The translations under genes and the position numbers were made by a program. A stretch of DNA of 64,000 nt from Petrosia ficiformis (taxonomy: Eukaryota > Porifera > Demospongiae > Haplosclerida > Petrosiidae), in NCBI GenBank assembly GCA_947044365.1, contig OX345636.1, forward strand, positions 37,039,212 through 37,103,211, given 5' to 3'. This document shows, in pieces, positions 1-12,100 of the stretch. Every line of letters begins with the position of its first letter. The first letter of the stretch is position 1. Under the pieces are notes generated by a model. It did no database searches and had not been told where the DNA came from. It worked only from the letters and a program-made list of their open reading frames with translations.

Positions 1-780
1 AGAAGAACAAGACCTTGCAAACTTTCAGCAAGCATTAAGAATTGGGTATGGCAAAACTAAAAAAGAAATACTTCAGAAACCACTTTATTATTTAGGGTTT
101 ATTTAGAAAAAGAACCATTCCAAGTGTGAAACCATTAATAGAGAGGTATTGTGGCATAGATTTAGGTCTCATCAGATGTGGTTGTCCCATCATGCTGCTG
201 GTCCACTCCAAAAGCCTGGGGTGATGCATTATTATCAGAGTTGATGAGAAAGGAGAGAAAAAGGTGTATGGTTGATTATCTGGCTCAAATGCCCAGATTA
301 CTATATAGTGGGATGTGGAAATACCTCGGGTTCCATTCTGGCACCATAAATTATTTTCAAAGCAGAACATTTAAATTATGAACTGACTCATGGAGAGGTA
401 CCTGCGACCTTATATGGACCGTTGAACAAATGTTGAATTGATTGATCTATCTTTTCCTCATGGCTCACTGAACTATTCGTGAGGAGCATACAACCAACAT
501 GCCCAGTTCTTTCGCTTCTTCTTGGCCACAAGACTCATTAAACAGCAATGTTGTGAGTGCCGCAGCAAAAGTGATGCTATGTCCACCTCCTCACACAACC
601 CATGCCATGCAACCACTTGATGTGAGTTGTTCAAGGCACATAAATAACACTGGACTTGTGGAAGCCAATATCAGTTTTCATTATTGTTTAAAGCAATCAA
701 GCCTGAAAGCATCAACTCAGGTTTCCAGAATTGTGGTGGTTTAGCCTTTCAATCTGAACATTGTTTCCGTTCCTGACCAC
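1..780 (+). pseudogene. pogo/Tigger-like transposase relic
   Basis: Frame fragments match the better-preserved pogo relic at 49340-52060. At 2-76 EEQDLANFQQALRIGYGKTK corresponds to its ELASFVKFCASIGYGKTRRE. At about 463-640 fragments LLLGHKTH and VMLCPPPHTTHAMQPLDV match LLLDGHSTHY and LCLPLHTIHDTQPLDC, the second and third catalytic-acid regions of a DDE_1 transposase. The second Asp is now Gly in this copy. Several stops and frame changes show it is dead. The left end is cut by the window. Confidence 0.7.
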
Positions 781-1875
781 TCTCTGTTAAGTGATAGTTG
801 CTCTTCCATCAATCAATTATCATCTGGTAATAATGAACAGTCTTGACAATCAAATTTCACTTGATAATTGTCAAAGCATTTTTTCGATTTCCTCTTTCAG
901 TCTTATTCATAAAATTTAGCGTTTATTTTCAATGTGAAGCGAGATTAGCAAAGCATATTTTTATTAACAGCACAGAGAAATTTTTCTGTTTAAAACAGAG
1001 GGTTAATAGTTCATGGATTACGACATGAAAGATTGATCTACCATTGAGCATTCATTTAGCGCAAATCCAATGATGTATGGTTTGGCTACAACTAGTACAT
1101 GCTTAGGTAGTTGACTGTTGGTTAGTTACAGTAATGTCTACTCTTCATGACATGTTCTTTGATAAATGTGCCTATGTTTGATTTATGATGGCAGAAGTAT
1201 TTTTTACTGTGCTATGAAATAGTTAGACTTGCCCACAAACCCCTGGCTTGGGGGCTGTGGTTTTAAATCTATAACACTAATAACAAAATGTGACAAGAGA
1301 AATTACATTTTGTATGCTGACTCACTTCTGAATTCTGATTCTGGAACTGCAAATACTTAGCTAATGTATTAATGACAGGTTCTCCACTGGGAGATACTAA
1401 AACAGTGTCAATGACAGATTTGCTTTCTGAATCAGTTGTTCTTCTAATGTGTGTCATCACTAATGAGAGCAGAGTGTGCTGTTGTTGCCCATAAATTCCA
1501 GGTGGGGGAATCTCATCAACAAATGTTTTGACCTGAGAATGAGTTTAATTATACTTTAATACAAAAGCAAATGTACATATGGAAATTGAAGCTGAACAGC
1601 TAGAAGACATATTTTAAAGATTCTGTAGTAATTCTCTCAACATCAGAATTATACTTTTATATAGCACTACATTGATCTACATACTCATGCATACATATTT
1701 GTAGAATTATTGCATATAATAATACTAATTATAATTATTAATAAATCATAATTATCTTCTTTTTGGTAACTGAAAAATAACTTTTAATTCAACCATCATT
1801 GTAAAATGCAATAGGCAGTTTGGAAAAATAATTCTATTACAAATCATTACAATTATACATTATATATACATATCT
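781..1875. other. unassigned AT-rich stretch
   Basis: I see no coding frame with family resemblance, no clear repeat and no RNA signal here. Confidence 0.4.
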
Positions 1876-2142
1876 AAAGTATGATGGTGACATCATCCCT
1901 TTGATGTAGTGAGTCCTATATATTGTATGTAGACCTTCCATGTGCACACTATGCAGGAGATGTCACCATCATACAATATATTGTATATAGTATGCTAACA
2001 GGCTATATACAAAATAACAGACCCTTGTTTTGTGTCCTCGGATGCGATATAGCCCTCGCAGGCTCGGGCTATATCACATCCTTGGACACAAATCTCAGGT
2101 CCTATATTTTGTTTATAGGACCTGTTAGCATACTATATATAT

Positions 2143-2145
<3 letters not shown>
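1876..2145 (+). mobile_element. double-hairpin MITE, copy 1
   Basis: Two adjacent hairpins. The first runs from AGTATGATGGTGACATC to GATGTCACCATCATAC (about 1878-1974). The second has arms TATAGTATGCTAACAGG and CCTGTTAGCATACTATA (about 1985-2140) with an inner stem GATATAGCCC/GGGCTATATC. Bounded by TA-rich DNA. Other copies lie at 8228, 27104 and (inverted) 34812. Non-coding; no transposase. Confidence 0.75.

Positions 2146-2228
<83 letters not shown>
2146..2228. repeat. (TA)n microsatellite
   Basis: About 80 bp of uninterrupted TA dinucleotides beside the double-hairpin MITE. Confidence 0.95.
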
Positions 2229-2231
<3 letters not shown>

Positions 2232-2821
2232 CAGCATATGCTACCATAGCAACTGTTTGATGTGGTTAGGTCTATATTACTGTCAAGGCAAGCGTATAAC
2301 ACTACATTGGTTATAGTACATCAGGAAAATTTCAAGGCAGAAGGTTCAATTGACAACAATCTATGGATTTTCATTTTCGCTGCCTGTTTTAGTTTTAAAT
2401 TAATAATAATGAAAGAGTAAAATGTTAATGACATTAATGTTTGTGGATGGAAGCAACAGAGCAACAGTGAAGATTTCCTAATCTACAGTATATCACATTT
2501 TGTGAAAAACAAATTAAATAATATATACTAATATAATTTAATCTTTCACTGTATTTGAAGTACTGCATTTACATAAGCAATGGCTAATATTTCAATGCAG
2601 TATAGACTTGATAGCAGCATCCACTTAAGAAAACAATTATGATATGTTATTTATACAAGAGGTAAAAAGTTCGTTATTTAAGATTTCAAATTCAGTTTGA
2701 ACTGGGATTTATTAGATAGATGCTAACACTCTCTCTGACATAGTGATGCTATGTTAAATCATGTCATCATGCATACAAAATGTGCATTTTTAATCTTGTT
2801 TAATTACTGGTATACACAAAC
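2229..2821. other. intron sequence left of exon 28
   Basis: AT-rich, no motif recognised. It should be the intron downstream of exon 28. Confidence 0.5.
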
Positions 2822-3190
2822 CTTCTTTTTAGCTTGAAGTAGCAGTGCTATCAAAATATTGTTATGTTCTTTTTCCACTTCAGTAAGGAATGACTCATGG
2901 CTTAAATGGAACTTTTCAAACCGGTTTAAAAACGGAGCTGGGGTATTGTGCAATTCTGAATATTTCAGAACTATCACACATTGAAACTCAGGGTGTACTA
3001 AGCAGTTAGACACTCTATTTCCTGTAGCAATTCGAGCATAATATTTCTTGGTCTTGTGTTGGAAGTCATCAATACATGTGAAACGCTGGTTAAAAAGATC
3101 ATAAAAACTTTCGTGAATTTCGTCACACTGGCTCAGAACAACAGTGTGACCAAGAATAATGGAACTTGTGACTCGAGCTATTGTCATGGC
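2822..3190 (-). CDS. RNF213-like gene, visible exon 28
   Basis: 369 nt, phase 0 at both ends, acceptor TTATAG, donor GTTTGT. Encodes ILGHTVVLSQCDEIHESFYD and PAPFLNRFEKFHLSHESFL, a very conserved RNF213 segment (gene family has 'ESLYDALNQ' and 'PLINRLEK' here). The RING/E3 exons should follow to the left but nothing matching is visible in 1-2821. Confidence 0.9.
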
Positions 3191-6100
3191 CTATAATAAT
3201 AAATAAAATTAATAATAATTAACGAATTAACTTGATACTACCAATAGTTTAAGAATGTATTGGGATATTATATAGAATGATATATTTTCAGAGAGTACGG
3301 TAGTACTCTCTATGTAGGGATGGCACAGAAAACAAATGGTCCTCCATACATTCCAATTGCAAGTGATGAGCTGAAATCTCTGGTAATATATACTAATAAC
3401 TTTAAATACACATATACCTATTCATATCTAGTGTTATTATGACTACCAACACCATGTAGAGAGGCCAAGATTGTCGTTAAAGTAGAGAACCGGCGAGTGA
3501 CAAAACTGGCAAAATCTTCATCATCATATTATTATTATTATTTTCAGACAAATCATTTTTGTGTTTGTTGAACTATCACAATAATTCTAGCACCACTCCA
3601 GTCGCATTCATATATAGTAAAATTCTGGTCTACAAGCATCAAGATGATATCTTCAGATACTATGAAAGAAGACAATCTCAACGATGGCAAAGATTTGATC
3701 TCGAATTGGATGCCATTCGTAGAACCATAAGGAACATACTGATTTGTAAACCACAAGGACTAGAATTGCAATGCGCATTTATTAAACCATGAGGACTGAA
3801 TTGCGCATGTGCAAATTGTGCTGTCAGCTGTCTTGGTTCCCCTGTAAGCTTGTGTGAAGTTGCTAGTTATCAAGTTCCTTTCTTCAACTCACATAAGATT
3901 TCTCTCTGCGTGGTCGGAATGGAATTGAAGTGCCGGTTGGACCTCTCTCAGTTAAGTTTCAATAATTGGAGGGATGTCTAGTCATCCATGGGAGCCACTA
4001 TAATCCTGGTTGTCAAAGCCATATCATGCCAGTCAGAAAAACCCTAACTAGTGATCATCCATGGTTGTCCATGGATCATCAATATGAAAGCAACTCTGGT
4101 CAGAGTATCCATGCCTGACACTGGTTGTCCAGGGATTGTCAATACGAAAGTAACCTTTGTCAGAGTATCCATGTCAGTCACTGTAGCCATGACAACCAGC
4201 ACAAAAACGTGATGAATTGCAAAAGCAGATAAAACTTACATCCTATTTTACACTCTCATGTATTGTACAATGTATATAGCACTGTTTACAATGTCATGAA
4301 CTACCAAAATTTGCTTAAGTCAACAATGTATAATATGTAACTTTAAATATGGATCAATTTTCAACACAATTCCATAATTTGGAGTTAAGTTCAGCTGCTT
4401 TCGAAGTTACGGGCAGTTTCAAGGATACGGGTACCTCATGGTCCCACACTGCCCAGATAAGAGGGTTTCCTCTTTATATGGGTAAATTCTGCACTAGATA
4501 TGTCAATTTCTAATATAATACCCTTATGCTTACGTTATCAAGGTGTTCATGCTTCTTTGGATCACAGAATTGTTTGCTCTATGCATCTGTGTCCTTTGAC
4601 GTGCATCTTGTCCATCACAATCTCAAGATCAGCTAATCGTTGAGTTGTAATACTTTGCTGCCTTCTATTTGAATTCTGTGCAAACTATACTAAAGTTGTC
4701 AGTACAAAATATGATAATAATACTTATTCATTTATAGACCTCAAAGGTGTTATGATAATGATATTCAATGTCGTAGCAATCTCAGTGTCAACCCCATTGT
4801 CCTATTTAAAGACATTTCTTGCATGGTTTATACAGTAGTATGAAAAGTCACATGTATGTAGCTACTACTGTAAATGCACTAAGTACTGGTGTCTTCCAGC
4901 ACTAATACTGGAAATCACAAACCTTGAATTGTATAATCTGTTTAGTACCCATGTAGAAGAAAGGTATCAGTGACATGCTGATACAGTAGCAGCTGGCTCT
5001 ATGCTTAGAAATCCTAATCTAGAATCACACCTACTGACTACTTATGCTGAGTTAATGATTGACTTAGATAAAGAAATAGACGACTACCCTGAGCATGTTT
5101 GTTGTAGTTGTGAGCGTCTGCATCAGAGGAAAAGTGTTACAATAGTTTCTCTGTCTGATAACCTTGGCAGTGAGGTGTGGCCTACATTAAAGATATTATA
5201 ACACAAAACTATCCAGCTGCTACTGATCAGGAATTATTAACGTGCAATTATTGCAAAGCCCTTGTCAAGAAAGACAAGTTGCCACCATGGTGTGGTCTGA
5301 ATGGACTACAAGCAGTTCCCATTCCTTCAGAACTATGTAAACTTGACTCGTTAAGTACACAACTCAGTTCAGCGAGCCAAGTTTTATCAAACAATGTTTA
5401 GGCTTGAAACAAGTACTATCCATTATTTCTTAAATCATGTAAAGGTACCATGTACCATGTTCATTCTTCCCTTGCATCTGAATAAAACACTTGAAACTCT
5501 AGATGAGGTAAGGGACTCCAGCAGCAACGTAGCTTTACCAAACCCTGAATTATATGTATAGTCAATGGTAAGCCAACAAAAGGTAAAGTTGTGTGGTGTA
5601 ATTTGGTTAATGTTAACCAAATTAAAACAGCTATGCAAAGACATCAATTGGTTATACAAAACATGTTGTAGAAGTTATCAATAACACTTCCAGTACAATG
5701 TTGGAGAAGACTACTAAAGAGTATATTGTTGGTGTTCTATCAGAAACCTAGATAATAAGCTATCGACTGAATTTTACATAGACCAATATCCTTTAGATAA
5801 TCGACAAAGTATCTTGATGTTATGCGCTTTCCAGTTCTCTTTCCAACTGGACATTTTGGTAAATATCCTCCTCTTGAGGTTAAACTCTCTAACTGTGAGT
5901 ATGTCAAATCTCAATTACTCAATAAGGATTTGCGGTTTAGAAAAGACCCACAATAAGTGTTTTACCTGCTCTGGCAGAAAGAAATGCGAGAATTATCAGA
6001 AGATGTTTAAAATGTACTCAAAATGTACTAAAAGTCGACCTATGTCAGTCAGTTCACTGTTAAATAGGGTAGATAGTTGTGATGAAGGTCTTGAAGCTAA

Positions 6101-9100
6101 TTTATGCACAATTCTTCAATCAGTACGTGGTACTAAACTATATGAGATAAGTCTCCACATATGTGAACAGTCCCATCATCTTTTACCACAACTATTATGG
6201 GAGCTGCCCACTTGGCTGTCTTCACTGGTTGGATAATTCCTTCAGAGATGAGACAATATAGTTCTTGTTCAATCTTTTCTCTTCAGACGAAGGGCACAGA
6301 TCTTCCCTGTAGAACCTTGGCGGGACATCAGGTTTTAAGTGTAAATCAACCTTGATATCTTTGAGAAAGTACCCAGTTCAGGTTTGAATACGTCTGCATA
6401 CCTTTCGAGTAGAGATCATAATGTTAAAGGTTTTGAGAGCAGAAAATGTATCTCCTTCCAGTTCAACTTAATGTGTTCTAGCCGGTTACAACCAAACAGT
6501 GAAGGTCCATCTCCTTCAGCATCTCATTCAATTTGTCCCCAAATTCACAAAACTCACAGAGCTGTCTGAGTTGAGCCATAAAATGTAAAAAACTGCCATG
6601 AGTTTACTCTGAGTTTTATCCTCATTGACAGAATATGTTACAGTCCCAAAGAGTTAGGGTATATATTTTTAGCAGCAACTTTCTTTATTATTAAAAACAG
6701 AATGAATTTATATACACATCACTTAAATCATATTGTCTACAAATACAATAACTGAACAATTGCATTACAATAGTGGCTAAATATTACAATAATAAAAATA
6801 TGATCTATTAATGTTCTATGGAGCCAATGTTCTGGAGTCGGAAGATATCACATTTTCCTCCCTCACCATGAAGGTTCATACCTATCGGGTGGTTTACAAA
6901 TACGAGTAGATCTCCTGATTTGTTAACACAGCTGTTTATCATTTGGGGAGGGTGAAGGTTGCTCAGACGATGGAATTGAAGTAGAGAAATCAAGGTCATC
7001 CAAATTATCAAACAGTGGATCAACAAACTTCACTTCATAATGTTAAAATAATTATTATAGATGAAGTTTCTATTGTATCTAGTCTAAACTTGGCAAACAT
7101 TCTAAACTACAACTAACAAAACATTATCATACAAACTGGGATGTGCAGCCTCAGTTAATATTTGGAGAGATTCTGTCCTTTATACTATAAATGAGTGTCA
7201 AATAAAAAAAGAACAGTGAGTTTTCTTCCATGTTGTATAGTGTTATATGTGGGTTTTCCCACTGATGAAACTATTTTAATCCTTAATAAGAGAGTAATTA
7301 CAATGCGCTTATCAGAAAAATTTAATGACCTTCAGGAAAGTGCATGGTCAAAGTCCAGCGTGTCTTTTTCCCACTAGAAAAGCATGTCATGACTTCAACA
7401 TGGAAATGCTTAACTTTCTAATTTCCATTGATACGAACTAGTATTTACTGATGAAGGGGATGAGACTATCAGTATACGTAAATGAAATAAAAAAGCAATT
7501 AAAGAAACTTAACAGTGATTGTAACAAGACTGTGGGACTGGAAGCAAAGCTTTCATTGGCTGTTGGTGCACAAGTCATGTTGCGACGCAATTTGGTTACA
7601 AAATCAGGATTAGTTAATGGTGCTATGAGTACTGTTATGTGCATTACATTACCACAAGTAACTGTTCAGTTTGATCATATTAATCAGCCATACAATATAA
7701 AAATTGTCAAGAGCACTTGCTATAACTATTCATAAATGCCAGGGATTGTCACTAAATTGTGCCATTATAGATCTCTCTGAGAATGTATTTAGTGATGGTA
7801 TGGCTTATGTAGCATTATCTAGAGTCAGATCCCTTTCAGGGTAACACCTGTAGCTGGTTGCATTTCATTCTAAATCTATCATGGTTAGCATTAGCTCTGT
7901 TAAAGGAAACTAATTGATTGATGGGAAATCATACACAACTACCAGTTTATTCATTACCACCTCGATCTAAGACAAACAGAAAACGTAAGCTTACTAGTAT
8001 AAATGATCAGCCTGAGCCCAAGAGGTCAACAACTTATAGCAAGATTTTACCTAGAAATACAAAACCAAAACAAAAGAAAAAACCTTTGGGTACTAATATA
8101 TATGTAGACTGTTACAAGCCAGCTAAAAGGTCTAATATAGTATAAACAGTAGAATGTTTTTATGGCCCTGTATGGCCATCCTTATGATTGCTTTCCCACA
8201 GGTTCGAACTATATATATATATATATATATAGTATGATGATGACATCATCCTTTGATGTGGTGAGGTCTATATTTTGTATATAGACCAAAGAGGAGGTCT
8301 ATATTTTTTTAATATAGACCTGTCTGACCACTCTGTGTACACTATGCAGGAGATGTCACCATCATACAATATATTGTATATAGTATGCTAATAGGTCCTA
8401 TATACTGAATATAGGACCCTCATTTTGTGTCCTTGGATGTGATATAGGACCTATTAGCATACTATATATACAAGAATAATAAAAAACATTTTCAATAAAA
8501 ATGAAAGAAGATGTAGGGACGTCAAAACCCAAAAAGCATGCGAACAAGGTTGGAATGCTAACATACTACCCAAAATTACACAAACCACTTTCATATAACC
8601 CTACATAAGTACAGCATATAAACCTACATAATTACAGCTCTTTGTATTTTGCTTTATAGCGGTGTAGGGTTATATGGAAGTGGTTTGTTTAATAGTATGT
8701 TAGCATCCCAAGCTTGTTCGCATGCTTTTTGGGTTTTGACGTCCCTACATCTTCTTTCATTTTTATTGAAAATGTTTTTTATTATTCTTGTTTCCATTGT
8801 TTTCATTCTGAATGGTGTGAATATTTTTTGTAGATTGCAGAAATACTGGTGTAGGTTATATTATATCACGAAATCATACAATCATATATTCATTGAAATT
8901 TGTTAATCAATGAAGGTCAGTTTTTTGTATGTATCAATTATTTATGCATTCTTTTTCACTTACAGATGATGTCTATTCTCTATTTCCCTTACAGCACTGT
9001 CTGCAGTCCTACAAGAAGTAGTATCTGTCACTGTGTCAACCATTCAGTATTCCAATGCTTATCATAACATATAATATTATTATACAATGGCTTTAATATT

Positions 9101-12100
9101 AATAATTATTATATTCAATATTATAAGAATGTATTTGCTCACAAACGTTATTACTGTGCTTATGATTCCAATGCAAAAAGCACTTCCACCTTTTCAGCTT
9201 CCATGTTCCAAGTATACAAATGCGCATGCGTAATTAAATTCCACTTAGGAAAATGGCGTTCAATTCAAGATCAAATCTTTGTAGTCGCTAAGACTGTCTT
9301 CTTTCATAGTATCTGAAGATATCATCTCAATACTTGTAAACCAGAATTTTACTACAAATGCGACTGAAATGGTGCTAGAATCATTGTGATAGTTCAACAA
9401 ACAAAAAAATGATTTGTCTGAAAAATAATCATAATAATAATAATAATATGAAGATTTTGCCAGTTTTGCCACTCGCCGATTCTCTACCTTAACGACAATC
9501 TTTGGCCATCTAGACGGTGTTGGTAGTCATAAAAACACTAGATATGAATAGGTATGTGTGTATTAGAACTTATCTGTATATAACACCAGAGATTTCAGCT
9601 CCTCACTTGCAATTGAAATGTATGGGTCGCCATTTTTTTTGGTGCCATCCTTACATAGAGAGTACTACTGTACTACGTATGCGTGAGCATGCGTTATATA
9701 CGTAATTAAGCGTCATTCCCGGGGGCTCAGTCAATTAATGGGCATAGTGCATAATAGAATGCATGCTCTATCTCTGCTACAGCAGCAGGAAGAAAGAAAG
9801 AAAGAAAGAAAGAAAGCTGCTACGTAGAAACTGGAACTAATAGCAATCTATTCTACCTAAAATATATTTCTAAAGTTCTACAAGATCCTTTAAAATATAA
9901 GGAGAGTAGGTAATCAAAATAATAACTATAATAGGCTGTTGTGTTTCAGGCTTGATAAAGACTGAGATTACTGAATGCTGGACACCAAGCAATCATAGGT
10001 ATACTTTTTTCTCTATATATCTTGTTTGTAATTATTATTATACCACTGATGAAGGTAGTTGTATAACGACCGAAATGTTTGGTTGTTATAAAAACAAGTG
10101 AAAGCAAACATAGAACAATGGATATTACATTGTCCAATCATTTAGGACTTTTCAATATAGCTAAAAGGTCATTGTCACATATTATAAGCCTAGAGATGAA
10201 CAGATGTGGCCATTTAAAGTCTATTCAATTGATGAGCAGTGGCAGCATAATGCATGTACTACACTTGGTCTTCTGTATGTGATATCAAACAGACTGAGAC
10301 CTGGTGGTTCAAGTGTAGATATTGCCCATTTCTTATTAGGTCATCATATACCTCCTCAATATTCTAGTGTTCAGGATTATATGCAAGATATGGGTATGGA
10401 CCAACCTCATATTTGGGACACAGAAATTGAGATTTTACATTGTTCCATCGATTACAATCTTGTGTATTCATATATATCACTGATGATCTTAACTGGCATA
10501 GATATTCCCCTCATTATGTAGACAGAATTTTGAATGATGATATCCAACAAACGTCTATGCATATTAATCATCCCCGAAATCATTTTGAGGTCGTACGTTC
10601 TATACAACAGCCTCATTATATTAATTGATGATTAATTTTGACATGCAAGAATTTCTTAGTAGACTGTACTAAACTGTTATGTATATAATAATACTTTACT
10701 ATTTTTATGTCACATTTCAATGTTCATCATGACAAATTATGTACGTCTGTATCCACAATAACCTATGACCACACTAATTGATGTTTATGGTATCTATTAT
10801 AGTGATTACGATACTGTTTACCATACACCGATACAAATCTAATGCATTTGATACAATACTGATAATCTAATCTGCCATTGTTCAATTAGCAGGGAGATTA
10901 TCACAGTAACCTAAACTATAATATAACAATTACGTTCAATGTTAGTACATTTCTTCTTTCTCTATTGAATTTTGTGTCCTTGGGTTTAGTTTAGCTAGTT
11001 GTTTATCCAATTTTACGCATGCAAGGTGAGTGTAGCTAATATCCTATTTCAAAACTACTATCTTCATCAAAATTACAAAGCTATATTACTGATAGAACTT
11101 TCCTAAAACCAGAACACATATAGACAATCGTCAATCCAATATAATCTATATGAAGTCTACATGCTGTGGATCCTATTAGTTATTGAATTCAAATTGAAAG
11201 CTGAAAACATCCAGTCAGCATAATAATATACAACCCATGTATAATGGCTTTTCTACTAAAATTATGTTCTGGATTCATACTATAACAAATCAAAAGGGAG
11301 AAAACAAAATTTGTCTTCAGAAATGTTTTCTGCAAAAATTATACAACTACGTACTATAATTATGAACATCCCAACAATAAAATAACAATTACTTTCCTGA
11401 TGTTTGAATCTATACAAAATTCTACATGCCATGGATATTGTTAGTTAGTGAATTCAACTGATGACTGAAACTGTAATAAAAGCCCGATCAACATAGTATT
11501 CAACAACCCATATAATGGCTTTTCTACTACAATTATGTTATTGATTCATACTATATCAATTTACCAACTCTAAAAGGGACCAAAAGAAATTTATTTATAA
11601 ATGTGTTCAAAAAGCATGTAATGTTAAATACATGTATAATACACAAAATCTGCTGTGAATCCACAAGTATAAGTTATTGACCACTCACGGATGCTGTATG
11701 CCAAATATTGTGCTGTGACGTCACAAATGCTTTGAGTGCTGCAAGCCCAAGAACGCTGGTGACGTCACAGCACACTACTTGGCATATAGTGTTTGGAATT
11801 GGTCATTAACATGTTTATGGCATGACGACCATTGCCATAGTGATGATAATGTTGCTGTGACACAATAATTATTATCATGTCTAAACCACTGGGCTGCCCC
11901 TTTGAAGTTCTATGGTATCATGTCACAATTGAGATATGAAAGTGACATTTCCTGTGCTTTTCTTGTGACTGTGCAAAAAGAGAATATAGCTAGCTAGACT
12001 TCGCCTTACAAGATGAAATCCATTAGATAATAGTTGAAATGTACAGACACTGACCATAACTGTGTATAATAGTTGATGATATTGTATATATTAATCTTAT

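Noticed and set aside
1923..2302. Open frames on both strands across the (TA)n run
   Set aside because: They encode only repeated Ile-Tyr from the microsatellite and hairpin DNA.
4062..4181. CRISPR-like array
   Set aside because: Only two 60-bp units with no separate spacers, in a eukaryotic intron.
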